In this document: positions 8,070 to 17,180 of the stretch, one piece after another | Position numbering within the stretch: position 1 is the first letter of the stretch | How the letters are laid out: each line of letters starts with the position of its first letter | Source of the DNA: Pedobacter sp. PLR | GTDB taxonomy: Bacteria; Bacteroidota; Bacteroidia; Sphingobacteriales; Sphingobacteriaceae | Direction: 5' to 3' | Assembly: GCF_026239675.1 (NCBI RefSeq) | Contig: NZ_JAPIVQ010000005.1 | Coordinates: 248,001-312,000 of the forward strand | Length of the DNA stretch: 64,000 bases | Translations under genes and position numbers: made by a program | Notes under the pieces: generated by a model | What the model was told of the DNA's origin: nothing | The model's database searches: none | The model's input: only the letters and a program-made list of their open reading frames with translations

Positions 8070-9095
8070 ATGGAAAGAAGAACATTTTTAAAACAGACTA
8101 CGATTATTTCAGCGAGCTTCTTCATTACAAAAGACTTGTATGCAAAACCAACAGGACCGCTCTACGGGCATAACGAGATGCGTTATAGGTTGGATACCAA
8201 ATGGGGGCAATTGAATCCTTCACAACATCCGGTAAATGATTGCCATGAAATGGTTCAGGATGCTAAAGGAAGGATTATTTTGCTGACCAATGAGACTAAA
8301 AATAACATTCTTATTTATAATAAATCCGGGAAACTGCTGGATTCCTGGGGGCATGAATTTCCAGGTGCCCACGGGCTTACCCTCGCAAAAGAAAACGGAA
8401 AAGAGTATCTTTTTATAACGGATACGGACAGGCATCAGGTTTATAAAACAACGATGGATGGAAAAATCCTGATGACCATTGACTGTCCAATGGAGACCGG
8501 TTTGTATAAAAAGAAGGAGGAGTTTGTACCTACCGAAACGGCCGTTGCCGATAACGGAGATTTCTTTATTGCGGATGGTTATGGTTTACAATATGTGTTT
8601 CATTATAGTGCAGCGGGTAAACTGCTAAGTTATTTTGGCGGCAGAGGGCCAGAAACCAAACATCTGGACAATGCGCATGGGGTATGTATTGACCATCGCT
8701 ACGGTACCGCTTCTTTGCTGGTAACCGATCGTACCCGCAATTGCTTCAAACGTTTCGATATGCAGGGCAATTTAAAAGAAATCATTCAGCTACCAGGAGC
8801 CTGTGTATGCAGACCCGTCATCAAAAATGATTACCTCTATGCTGCGGTGCTGCGCTCACCGGATCTGAATCATGAAGGAAGTGGTTTTACTACAATCCTG
8901 AATAAAGACAATCAGGTGGTTTCCAATATTGGCGGTCAGGCACCTGTGTATAAAGATGGCGTATTGCAGCCCATGAGGCAAGGGGAAAAAATCTTACTAA
9001 ATCCACATGATGTATGTGTTGATGATGATGAGAATTTGTATGTAGCCCAATGGGCTTCAGGAAAAGTTTATCCTTATAAATTTACCAGGGTATAG
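8070..9095 (+). CDS. Tat-exported NHL/six-bladed beta-propeller protein
   Basis: I place the start at the ATG of 8070 (an in-frame TTG precedes it directly). The protein of about 341 residues opens with a Tat motif, ERRTFLKQ, and a short hydrophobic stretch. The rest shows NHL-type propeller blades: repeated segments like GAHGLTLAKENGKEYLFITDTDRHQVYKT and NAHGVCIDHRYGTASLLVTDRTRNCFKRF, and a closing blade near the end with NPHDVCVDDDENLYVAQW. Such propellers act as binding scaffolds or lyases in the periplasm; no catalytic residue can be assigned. It lies 7 nt after the DUF1501 gene and 9 nt before the DUF2231 gene, so it is part of the operon. Confidence 0.75.
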   Translation: MERRTFLKQTTIISASFFITKDLYAKPTGPLYGHNEMRYRLDTKWGQLNPSQHPVNDCHEMVQDAKGRIILLTNETKNNILIYNKSGKLLDSWGHEFPGAHGLTLAKENGKEYLFITDTDRHQVYKTTMDGKILMTIDCPMETGLYKKKEEFVPTETAVADNGDFFIADGYGLQYVFHYSAAGKLLSYFGGRGPETKHLDNAHGVCIDHRYGTASLLVTDRTRNCFKRFDMQGNLKEIIQLPGACVCRPVIKNDYLYAAVLRSPDLNHEGSGFTTILNKDNQVVSNIGGQAPVYKDGVLQPMRQGEKILLNPHDVCVDDDENLYVAQWASGKVYPYKFTRV

Positions 9096-9104
9096 TTATT
9101 ATTT

Positions 9105-11267
9105 ATGAGCATAACTTTTAAAGGTCTGGCTGCGAATGCGCTGTTTGCAGCTAATGTTTTTATCCTTTTTTTACTCGTTTTTAGCGATCAGCTGGCTATT
9201 CCATATTGGTTACAACCTTTAGGAAGAATGCACCCGATGATCCTGCATTTTCCTATTGTCCTGCTGATGCTGGCGATGTTAATGGAGTTTTTCCGATTTA
9301 AAGAAACTTACCTGAAAGAGCCGTTATACCAGAGTTTTACTACGGGACTCTTACTTTCCGGTACGCTGCTTTCGGCAGTGACTGTCATTATGGGGCTGTT
9401 GCTCTCCAAAGAGGAGGGCTATACGGGAACACTATTGCAATGGCATAAATGGACCGGAGTGGGCCTCGTTTTTTTTGCTTCCATTATTTATTGGTCCAGG
9501 AATGCTTCCTGGTATAAAATTACACTGGCCAGAACTGGCGCAATCATAACCATCATCTGCTTAATTCTTGCCGGTCACTATGGTGCCTCATTAACCCATG
9601 GGGATAACTTCGTGATGGAGCCGGTAACTGCTGAGAAAGAGGTGTCTAAGGTGCCTTTGGCCCAGGCAAAAGTGTTTGAAGATGTGATCCTACCCATTTT
9701 TTCTCAGAAATGCCTGAGCTGCCATAATCTGGAAAAGGCAAAAGGTAGTCTGATGATGGAACATGCAGCAGATTTGCTTAAAGGAGGGAAGAGTGGAAAG
9801 CTATTTGTGCCCGGTAAACCGGAAATCAGTTTGCTGCTGGAACGGATTCATCTGCCTTTGGACGATAAAAAACACATGCCACCAAAGGGAAAAAATCAAT
9901 TGACTAATGAGGAAATTGCGGTTTTAAAGTTTTGGATTAAAGGGAATGCGGAGCTTAAGAAGAAAGTCGTTGATTTACCGGTACAGGATTCTTTAAGGAT
10001 TTTGGCGGCTACTTTTCTGGCACCTTCGGAAGCCAGAGTATCAAAATATGACTTTGCGGCTGCGGACGAAAAGACGATTAAAAAATTGAATAACAATTAC
10101 CGGATTGTTTATACACTGGCGAAGGAATCACCGGCTTTAGCAGTCAATATTTACAATAAAAGTGTCTATAAACCGGAGGCATTAAAGGAACTGGAAGACA
10201 TTAAAAAGCAAGTGGTTTCCCTGGACCTTAAAGGGATGCCGGTTCGCGATTCGGAATTGAAAACAATAGCGCGTTTTGAAAATCTGAATACGCTGAACCT
10301 TAATTTCACCAGTATTACCGGAACAGGGTTGAAAGAACTTCAGGCGTTGAAAAATTTAAACACACTATCTTTATCAGGCACTAAAGTAACTTTTAGTACC
10401 ATAAAGCCGGTTATGGAGTTAAAGCGTCTTAAAAAGCTGATGTTATGGAATACCGGAATTACGGATTCAGAACTACAGCAACTGCAGAAATCGAATAAGA
10501 ATGTCAAGGTCATTGTTGGTTTTAAAGATGATGGTAAACATCCGATCCGGTTAAATCAACCCCGGTTAAGTAATGAGGTCGCCGTTTTCAAAACCTCATT
10601 GGCCTTGCAAATGAAACACCCGGTTAATGGCGTTCAAATCCGCTATACCACAGATGGTTCGGAACCCGATAGTTTGAGTTCCAGCTTGTTTGGTAAGGAA
10701 CTTTTGCTGAGAGAAAGTACCACTTTAAAGGCGAAAGCGTATAAAGATGGATGGTTTGGAAGCGAGACTATTACGGCTAATTTTTACAAGAGCGGTTATC
10801 AGCCGGATACCATACTTTTTCTCCTTCCACCTGACGATAAATATAAGGCGGGGGGCGCAAAAATTCTTACCGACCATCAGCTTGGAGATTATGAGGCCAA
10901 TTCAGGTAAATGGATTGGGGTGAGGCAAAATAATTTAGAAGCTTTGTTGTTCTTTAAGCGTCCTGTGATGATGCAATCTGTTGTTTTAAATGTGATGAGG
11001 CTGGTTCCAACTTATATTTTGCCTCCCGTAGCAGTAGAGATCTGGGCCGGCTCAGCAAAAAATAAACTTCATTTGCTGAGTACCGTAAAACCAGCAGCAA
11101 CCATCAAAGGCGCGGAACGGGCATTGATAAAAGTGGAAAGCAACTTTAAACCTCAAAATATTACTTACCTGAAAATTGTGGTCAAAAACCTAAAGAAACT
11201 TCCGGAATGGCATCCGGGTAAAGGGCAGCCGGCATGGGTGTTTATCGATGAAATACTATTGAATTAA
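9105..11267 (+). CDS. DUF2231 membrane protein fused to PSCyt1 cytochrome, LRR and chitobiase-type C-terminal domain
   Basis: This 720-residue protein has five N-terminal transmembrane helices (about 8-160) of DUF2231 type, then a planctomycete cytochrome-c domain with a heme motif CLSCH (C203, C206, H207), a leucine-rich-repeat stretch (about 360-470; repeats such as LNTLNLNFTSITGTGLKELQ), a chitobiase/beta-hexosaminidase-like C-terminal module (about 490-560, IRYTTDGSEPDS) and a terminal beta-sandwich. It could anchor the operon's cytochromes to the inner membrane and pass electrons between quinone pool and periplasm; that role is inference. It is the last gene of the operon; no clear terminator follows. 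Confidence 0.85.
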   Translation: MSITFKGLAANALFAANVFILFLLVFSDQLAIPYWLQPLGRMHPMILHFPIVLLMLAMLMEFFRFKETYLKEPLYQSFTTGLLLSGTLLSAVTVIMGLLLSKEEGYTGTLLQWHKWTGVGLVFFASIIYWSRNASWYKITLARTGAIITIICLILAGHYGASLTHGDNFVMEPVTAEKEVSKVPLAQAKVFEDVILPIFSQKCLSCHNLEKAKGSLMMEHAADLLKGGKSGKLFVPGKPEISLLLERIHLPLDDKKHMPPKGKNQLTNEEIAVLKFWIKGNAELKKKVVDLPVQDSLRILAATFLAPSEARVSKYDFAAADEKTIKKLNNNYRIVYTLAKESPALAVNIYNKSVYKPEALKELEDIKKQVVSLDLKGMPVRDSELKTIARFENLNTLNLNFTSITGTGLKELQALKNLNTLSLSGTKVTFSTIKPVMELKRLKKLMLWNTGITDSELQQLQKSNKNVKVIVGFKDDGKHPIRLNQPRLSNEVAVFKTSLALQMKHPVNGVQIRYTTDGSEPDSLSSSLFGKELLLRESTTLKAKAYKDGWFGSETITANFYKSGYQPDTILFLLPPDDKYKAGGAKILTDHQLGDYEANSGKWIGVRQNNLEALLFFKRPVMMQSVVLNVMRLVPTYILPPVAVEIWAGSAKNKLHLLSTVKPAATIKGAERALIKVESNFKPQNITYLKIVVKNLKKLPEWHPGKGQPAWVFIDEILLN

Positions 11268-11377
11268 CGGCCCCACCCAAATCTGGTAATTTATCTGTTT
11301 TTTGAACTATTCCAAATCTGGATTGTTTTTAAAGTGACTGGTTATGCTTTATACTACTCATACATAAAATAAAAATT

Positions 11378-13240
11378 ATGGAGAATTATGAAAGTTTGCA
11401 GAAGAAGGCCAATTTGGTTCGGAAGTGGTGCTTAAAATCCACTACAGCAGCGGGATCCGGACATCCTACTTCTTGTTTGTCAGCTGCCGATATGATGACT
11501 GTACTTTTCGACTGCTATTTCAGGTACGATATTAAGAATCCACTTAATTTATACAATGATCGTTTTGTGCTATCTAAAGGGCACGCTGCACCCTTGCTAT
11601 ATACATTATTTGGGATGACTGGTGCTTATCCCCTGGATGAATTACTGTCGCTGAGGGAATTTGACAGCCGTTTTGAAGGTCATCCTACACCGAAGTTCAG
11701 CTACGCTGAGGCAGCCACAGGCTCGCTGGGGCAGGGGCTTTCGGTTGGAGCTGGCTTTGCTTTGTTAGCCAAAAGAGAGTCTTTAGATTGCAAAACTTAT
11801 GTGCTTTTAGGCGACGGGGAACTGGCAGAAGGGCAAGTATGGGAGGCCGCGAACTTTGCAACTTGTCATCAGTTGGGTAATCTTGTGGCTATCGTTGATG
11901 TCAACCGTTTGGCACAGAGCGGAGAGACGATGTTTGGATGGGATGTCGAAAAATATGAGCAGCGCTTCCGGGCATTTGGATTTGAGACGATTGTGGTCAA
12001 TGGTCATGACTTTAAAGAATTGGACCAGGCATTTAAGCAGGCATTTTATCATCAGGGGGATCAACCATTAGCGATTATTGCACAAACGATTAAGGGTAAA
12101 GGGGTTTCTTTCCTGGAAGACAAGGATGGCTGGCATGGAAAAGCACTGACCGGAGAAGAACTGCTAAAAGCATTGAGAGAGCTTGGAGAACCTAACAATA
12201 ATCTACGGCTAAATTTAAAACAACCCGATATCACCAGGGTTGGGGAGCCGACAGTTATAGAATCCTTTATAGATCTTTCCTTTAAAAAGGACAAGGAATA
12301 TGCTACAAGGGAAGTTTTCGGACAGGCAATCACTGAATTGGGAAAAGATAATACCGGGATCTATGTGCTGGATGCAGATGTGAAAAATTCAACTTTTACC
12401 GAATCATTTTTATATGTTTTACCTGAGCGATTTGTAGAATGTTTCATAGCTGAGCAAAATATGGTTTCAGTTGCGGTAGGTTTATCCAGACTAGGGAAAA
12501 TACCAGTAGTAGCTACTTTCGGTGCATTTTTGAACAGGGCAGCCGATCAGATCCGGATGGCCAGGGTTTCTGAGGCCAATATTAAATTTGTAGGATCTCA
12601 TGTGGGCGTCTCCATCGGAGCGGATGGCCCTTCACAAATGGCCCTGGAGGATATTGCTTTGTTCGGGGCTATTCCGGGTACCGTTATTTTTCAACCAGCT
12701 GATGCGGTGTCAACAGCAAAATTGACGAACCTGATGATGGCGCATTGCGGCTTCGTTTATATGCGGACATTGCGCGCTAAAACGCCTGTCTTATATGAGA
12801 ATACTGAAGTGTTTATGGTTGGCGGATCAAAAATACTGCGGCAATCTGCAAACGACCAACTTACGATTGTTGCCAGTGGTATTACTGTTTTTGAGGCACT
12901 CAAAGCAGCAGATAAATTAAATGAAGAAGGGATAAGTGTACGTGTAATGGATTGTTATTGCATCAATCCCATCGACAAGGATACTTTGATAAATTGTATA
13001 TTGGAAACAAAGCATGCCATATTGGTAACAGTTGAAGATCATTTTACCCACGGTGGGATGGGTGATTTTGTAATGGCTTCACTAGCTGGAACAGATCAGC
13101 CAGTACATGTCGAAAAGATGGCCGTAAACCATGTTTCCCGGTCGGGGAAAATGGATGAGCTGTTGGATGATGCTGGTATCAGTGCATCTGCGATTATTAC
13201 CCGTATACATTTTTTAATTCCGACAGCGGTATTTCATTAA
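11378..13240 (+). CDS. Transketolase
   Basis: This 620-residue cytosolic enzyme has both transketolase halves in one chain. The thiamine-diphosphate domain carries SGHPTSCLSAADM (about 27-39), KGHAAPLLY and LGDGELAEGQVWEAANFA (about 147-164, the GDG...N cofactor motif). The pyrimidine domain begins near 305 with AEQNMVSVAVGLS containing the catalytic Glu, and a C-terminal domain follows. It transfers two-carbon units between sugar phosphates in the pentose phosphate pathway. Length is a little shorter than E. coli TktA (about 660) and near that of animal-type transketolases. It stands alone behind a 110-nt gap. Confidence 0.92.
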   Translation: MENYESLQKKANLVRKWCLKSTTAAGSGHPTSCLSAADMMTVLFDCYFRYDIKNPLNLYNDRFVLSKGHAAPLLYTLFGMTGAYPLDELLSLREFDSRFEGHPTPKFSYAEAATGSLGQGLSVGAGFALLAKRESLDCKTYVLLGDGELAEGQVWEAANFATCHQLGNLVAIVDVNRLAQSGETMFGWDVEKYEQRFRAFGFETIVVNGHDFKELDQAFKQAFYHQGDQPLAIIAQTIKGKGVSFLEDKDGWHGKALTGEELLKALRELGEPNNNLRLNLKQPDITRVGEPTVIESFIDLSFKKDKEYATREVFGQAITELGKDNTGIYVLDADVKNSTFTESFLYVLPERFVECFIAEQNMVSVAVGLSRLGKIPVVATFGAFLNRAADQIRMARVSEANIKFVGSHVGVSIGADGPSQMALEDIALFGAIPGTVIFQPADAVSTAKLTNLMMAHCGFVYMRTLRAKTPVLYENTEVFMVGGSKILRQSANDQLTIVASGITVFEALKAADKLNEEGISVRVMDCYCINPIDKDTLINCILETKHAILVTVEDHFTHGGMGDFVMASLAGTDQPVHVEKMAVNHVSRSGKMDELLDDAGISASAIITRIHFLIPTAVFH

Positions 13241-13285
13241 ATGCGCTGTCCCTAAAACATGGATAAGAATTTTAGTCCTGAATTT

Positions 13286-13492
13286 ATGAAACTGAAAATT
13301 CAAATATTTATTGCATTGACAGCGCTGGCATTTACAGGGTGTGGTTCCGATCGGAATAAGAAAAAAGTATTGGATTCATTAATGACGGATACTGCCATTA
13401 TTGATACCACGAATATGAAGGCTGCTCCTTCTGATACAACTGTCATGAGAATGGATACGGTTGGAAAGGATACGGTCTTAGTTGCACATTAA
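13286..13492 (+). CDS. Small lipoprotein of unknown function
   Basis: I start this at the ATG of 13286, because from there the product (68 residues) opens with an ideal lipoprotein signal, MKLKIQIFIALTALAFTGC, ending in the lipobox FTGC; an ATG at 13259 would add nine residues without a signal role. The mature part is polar and rich in Asp and Thr, with repeated DT pairs, and shows no known domain. It follows the transketolase by 45 nt and may share its transcript. Confidence 0.6.
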   Translation: MKLKIQIFIALTALAFTGCGSDRNKKKVLDSLMTDTAIIDTTNMKAAPSDTTVMRMDTVGKDTVLVAH

Positions 13493-13551
13493 ATAAAAGA
13501 TGAAATAATAGGCGCTCTATTTTTAAACATTGTTTTTTAAAAAGATCAATT

Positions 13552-14211
13552 ATGTTAATAATAGGAGCTAAAGGGTTTGCAAAAGATATTTTGGAAATTC
13601 TTCGACAGAATAATGAACTGGATCAGTTAGTTTTTTATGATGATATAAATTTAGATATTGAAGATGAATTATTTGGTGAGTTCCCAATAATAAATTCCAT
13701 CAGCGATGCTGAGCAATACTTTTCAAACATTGATGACCGGTTTTCAATTGGGATTGGAAATCCCGGTTTAAGATGTAAAATGTACCATAAATTTACAGCC
13801 TTAGGCGGGGTGTTGCATGCTACAATCAGTCCAAAAATAGATGTGGGAAACTATGATGTAAATATAGCCGAAGGATGCAATATTTTGTCAGGTGTAAAAA
13901 TCTCCAATAGTGTTGAAATAGGGATGGGAACCATGATTTATTATAATGCCATTATCAATCATGATGTAGTGATTGGGAAATTTGTTGAAATATCTCCCGG
14001 CGCTATTGTTCTGGGGAATTGTAGAATAGGCAATTTTACCCATATCGGATCAGGGGCAGTTATATTACCAGGGGTAGTTATCGGGAATTATGTGAAAATT
14101 GCTGCGGGAGCGGTTGTAACCCATAATACGCCACATCATGTCCTGACTGCCGGGGTTCCTGCAATGATAAAGAAAACGAACTATTATTCCCCTTTGGCCT
14201 GGATTTGTTAA
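13552..14211 (+). CDS. NeuD/PglD-family sugar O- or N-acyltransferase
   Basis: This 219-residue protein starts with a small Rossmann-like domain (MLIIGAKGFAKDILEIL, about 1-75) and continues with a left-handed beta helix built of hexapeptide repeats (about 85-205, for example VEIGMGTMIYYNAIINHDVV and IGSGAVILPGVVIG). The catalytic His of this family corresponds to the NHD motif (INHDVVIG, about 140). Family members acetylate amino sugars or sialic acid precursors for surface glycans. No glycan-synthesis genes are nearby, so the substrate stays open. Confidence 0.82.
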   Translation: MLIIGAKGFAKDILEILRQNNELDQLVFYDDINLDIEDELFGEFPIINSISDAEQYFSNIDDRFSIGIGNPGLRCKMYHKFTALGGVLHATISPKIDVGNYDVNIAEGCNILSGVKISNSVEIGMGTMIYYNAIINHDVVIGKFVEISPGAIVLGNCRIGNFTHIGSGAVILPGVVIGNYVKIAAGAVVTHNTPHHVLTAGVPAMIKKTNYYSPLAWIC

Positions 14212-14271
14212 ATACCATTCCTGAATATGATCCGGTCAGACCGCAAGTGAAAACTATGAAAGGATCATTAA

Positions 14272-14424
14272 CTCGTCGATGAACATCGGCTCTGGGTCTT
14301 TCCATTGGTGCTCGGAACAGGTAAGCGCTTGTTCGAAAGCGGTGTTCCGCCACATGCACTCTCGCTGGTTTCAACGCGGAGTACCTCAAAAGGCGTCCTC
14401 CTCAACACTTACCGACCTGCCGGA
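14272..14424 (+). pseudogene. Fragment of a RibD C-terminal / dihydrofolate-reductase-like gene
   Basis: In frame from 14272 the DNA reads LVDEHRLWVFPLVLGTGKRL, then FESGVPPHAL...GVLLNTYRPAG, which closely resembles the C-terminal third of RibD_C-type 'dihydrofolate reductase family' proteins (typical form LVDEYRLWVFPVVLGxGKRLF). A TAA lies immediately upstream in this frame and no start or N-terminal part is present, so it is a relic of about 51 codons. The stretch looks noticeably more GC-rich than the surroundings, which fits foreign origin. It abuts the cupin relic on the opposite strand. Confidence 0.7.
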
Positions 14425-14452
14425 GCCCTGATAGGTTTGCTATGCCTGGCCA

Positions 14453-14697
14453 TTAGCCCAGAAAGTCTGGTGGATAGGTTTTTTGATTGTATTTCAGGTC
14501 TATTTCTTTTAAAAATTCTTTTCGCTTGTCGGTTAATTCAGGAAGAGGTAGAATCTGGCCAGGTAGCACAGGTTCGCCTATTTCCCTGAATAGATTTTCT
14601 AGTCCTGCAGGGACAACCGTACAAAGCAAGCGTGCATAGTTTTCAGAAGTGTTCTTAAAACAATGAATAGCCCCGCCAAGAGGTATGTTGACAAAAG
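14453..14697 (-). pseudogene. C-terminal remnant of a cupin gene
   Basis: Read on the minus strand, about 80 codons encode the second half of a cupin: FVNIPLGGAIHCFKNTSENY (metal-motif 2 with its His), RLLCTVVPAGLENLF and a C-terminal tail ending at the TAA of 14453-14455. The first cupin motif and the start are missing. Upstream the DNA switches in another frame to a hydrolase gene within about 14690-14708, so a deletion removed the front of the cupin and the back of the hydrolase. Any product would be an incomplete cupin. Confidence 0.75.
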
Positions 14698-15440
14698 TAC
14701 AAGTACCCTTCACGATATAGATCGGTTGGAATGCTGGCAATTTCTTCATCTGTTGGATTGGCTATACCTGCATAAATCACTTCAGCACCTGAGGCTTCTT
14801 GTGCACGGGCATCTGTAGCTTGCTTTAAACGCTCCTGGATCGTAGTTAATTGAGAATTCTGAAAACCATTACGTCTTACCTCACCTGAATTAAACATACT
14901 TAAGGTCGCCACGGCTTTAAAACGTTTATCTCCCTGAGCTGCCTTTAAAGTATAACCGCCACCACCACAGATTCCTAAAACACCCAGATGATTCGCGTCA
15001 ACCCCCGGGTACCGGGTAATAAAGTCGGCCATACCATGAATATCTTCGATACGATTTGCAGGCTTATCGATGTGACGTGGCTGTCCACCACTAGCGCCTT
15101 GATAAGCAGCATCGGCAGTAATAGTGATATAACCCGACTCTGCCAAACGTTGGGCATATAAACCGGTTGTCTGCTCTTTTACTCCACCATTGGGGTGGGC
15201 CAGCACTACTGTCGGATATTTCTTTGCCGGATCATAATCCGCAGGTGTATAAACATTGGCCGCGATATCAATCCCATTCACTTTATAAGCCACCGGATGA
15301 ATATTCACTTTTCCAGATACATTTTCTGTAATGGCTTTCCCATAAACTAAGTCAAAAGGATTTTTTGATTTGGTTTGAGCTGAAGAAATAATACTTGCTG
15401 TCATAAACATTGCGATTAGAATTAATGTTATCTTTTTCAT
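14655..15440 (-). pseudogene. Truncated secreted alpha/beta hydrolase (dienelactone-hydrolase-like) fused to out-of-frame cupin sequence
   Basis: The 261-codon ORF opens with a signal peptide (MKKITLILIAMFMTASIISSA) and shows alpha/beta-hydrolase features: oxyanion region LAHPNGG, HGM helix, and GICGGGGYT (about 158-166) at the nucleophile elbow, where the nucleophile would be Cys as in dienelactone hydrolases. Homology stops at IPTDLYREGY; the final 16 or so residues are cupin DNA read in the wrong frame. The C-terminal third that should carry the catalytic His is absent, so the enzyme is very likely dead. It lies last in a minus-strand cluster of hydrolase and cupin genes. Confidence 0.75.
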
Positions 15441-15496
15441 TTTATATCACTTTGTTGTTAAAGTTTTAATACCTGTATCTATTTCCTTTTTGGTAA

Positions 15497-16585
15497 TTAT
15501 TTCAAATCCAGGCTCTTCTTTCCTAGCCACCCGGACAGTACATCAGCTACTTCGATATTATTCAGATCAGCAAAGGGGAAGTGGGTATTTCCATTTATTC
15601 CAATCTCCGGGAGATGTACCACCCTGGCATCGCCTCCATGTTTATTGATGGTGGTTGCCCATGCTCTAGCCATTTCGAGCCCTGAACGCCAATGGTCCTT
15701 ATTCCACACATCGGTCGGCTCTTTGGCGATATTATCTCCATAGTAGATCACGATCGGTATCCTGGTCAGTTTAATGAAATCCGACAAGGGTATTTCCGTT
15801 CCACTCAGCTCGCCAAAAAGCCCTGTTGATTTTATTGGCTGTGGGAGTTCTCCTATGGGGAAGACGAAACCGCTGTAGGGTTCGTAGGCAACAACAGCTT
15901 TGACCTTTTCATTTTTAATGGTTGTCAACCAGCCAGGACCACCTCCCTGCGAATGTGTTACCAGTATGCCTTCTCCAATTTTATCAAATAATTGTGACAC
16001 TGCATCTGTGACCACCATGGCATCAAAAGGACCTGTGTTTGGAGTCATCTGTCTATAAAACTGTTCAAGTGAAGCAGGATCCCCTGGAAACTGAACATTT
16101 GGAAAATAATCAGGATAATTGCCGATCCTGAATTGACTGAACCAGAACTGTTCATCGGGAGTGGGGGTTGTGGTTGCCGCAACAATACTTCTTCCAGCAT
16201 CGCCTCGTCTGGGCTGGTCGAGTAGATAAACTCCAAAACCACGTCTTAGGAAAATATTCTGGAATCCTTCTCTTCCGTCAGGAGTGCTTTCCCATGTCTT
16301 TTTGGACTGTCCTGCTCCATGGAGAAAAACCAATGGATATTTACGGGCCTTTACCGGAATTTGGTAAAAGGCATAAGCATGGTCACCATGAAAGGTTTGT
16401 CCATTAGGTTTCAATGCATTATCCAAATCGAAGTTTCCAGCTTCGGTAAGCTTAGTTCCTCCAACAGCAAAGCTGCCTTGCTGAGCAATGGTTAACGGTT
16501 TCTGTTTTTGCCGGGCATTGAGCGAAATTGTCGCAGCCAACAATAATATTAATACTCCCGGGTACATAACTAATTCCTTTTTCAT
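15497..16585 (-). CDS. Secreted alpha/beta hydrolase
   Basis: This 362-residue protein has a signal peptide (cleavage after about residue 25, ISLNA-RQ) and an alpha/beta-hydrolase fold: oxyanion motif LVFLHGAGQSKKTW (about 84-97), nucleophile elbow THSQGGGPG (Ser about 207) and a C-terminal NGNTHFPFADL with the likely catalytic His. It is probably a periplasmic esterase; substrate unknown. An internal Met at residue 7 is an alternative start. It lies 56 nt upstream of the truncated hydrolase and 74 nt downstream of the cupin gene on the same strand, so a transcript from the DUF418 or cupin promoter may cover all. Confidence 0.8.
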   Translation of the reverse strand: MKKELVMYPGVLILLLAATISLNARQKQKPLTIAQQGSFAVGGTKLTEAGNFDLDNALKPNGQTFHGDHAYAFYQIPVKARKYPLVFLHGAGQSKKTWESTPDGREGFQNIFLRRGFGVYLLDQPRRGDAGRSIVAATTTPTPDEQFWFSQFRIGNYPDYFPNVQFPGDPASLEQFYRQMTPNTGPFDAMVVTDAVSQLFDKIGEGILVTHSQGGGPGWLTTIKNEKVKAVVAYEPYSGFVFPIGELPQPIKSTGLFGELSGTEIPLSDFIKLTRIPIVIYYGDNIAKEPTDVWNKDHWRSGLEMARAWATTINKHGGDARVVHLPEIGINGNTHFPFADLNNIEVADVLSGWLGKKSLDLK

Positions 16586-16659
16586 ATTAAATAGCTCTTA
16601 TTGTGAATCCCCTGCGCCTCATGAGTTCCTTTGCTTAATAAGTAACAAAATCTGTAAAA

Positions 16660-17124
16660 CTATTTGTTGCCGTTATATTCTGCATCTGTAACTTTGTGTA
16701 ACCAGATCGTTTTTCCTTTTTGTGAAGGAGAGGTGGCAATGTAAGTGACACCACTTTCAGGTGTTGCTCCATGCCAGTGCTCAACGCCAGGTAAACATTT
16801 GACAACTTCGCCTCTACGTACGATCTGTTTTGGTTTTCCTTTTTCCTGATAGTAACCAATACCTTCAGTAATGATTAAAATTTGTCCTCCGGGATGGGTA
16901 TGCCAATCTAATCTTGCTCCTAGATCAAATATGGCTACTGAAGTGCCATAAGCGAAAACACGATCAGGCGAATTCAACTCTGTGAGCCAAACATTTCCGA
17001 CATGATGAACATTTGGGGATTTTTTTCCTTTTGGAAAGATCGGACCTTCCTGTGCTGCCGCTGGATTAGAGAGCACAGCAAAGAATAATATCGAAAAATA
17101 AAGTACCTGTTTCATAAAGCTCAT
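16660..17124 (-). CDS. Secreted cupin-domain protein
   Basis: This 154-residue single-domain cupin has a signal peptide cleaved near NPAAA-QE (about 24); Met4 (17115) is an equally good start. Both metal motifs are present: LDWHTHPGGQILIITEG (about 73-89; two His and the later Glu) and LPGVEHWHGA (about 111-120). It belongs to the small periplasmic cupins often encoded with carboxymuconolactone decarboxylase-like or hydrolase genes; the reaction is not known. Neighbours on the same strand are an alpha/beta hydrolase and the hydrolase/cupin relics. Confidence 0.82.
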   Translation of the reverse strand: MSFMKQVLYFSILFFAVLSNPAAAQEGPIFPKGKKSPNVHHVGNVWLTELNSPDRVFAYGTSVAIFDLGARLDWHTHPGGQILIITEGIGYYQEKGKPKQIVRRGEVVKCLPGVEHWHGATPESGVTYIATSPSQKGKTIWLHKVTDAEYNGNK

Positions 17125-17180
17125 TTTTTTAAATTGTTAAATAGCTATTTGTATTAATTAGGATAATAGCTGTTAGATTA

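Noticed and set aside
11305..11315. AACTATTCCAA before transketolase, resembling the 11-bp direct-repeat arm
   Set aside because: No second arm 21 bp away and no -7-like box at the right distance.
14078..14389. Minus-strand ORF over the end of the acyltransferase and the RibD_C relic
   Set aside because: It is a shadow of the plus-strand acyltransferase and relic; the translation shows no family pattern.
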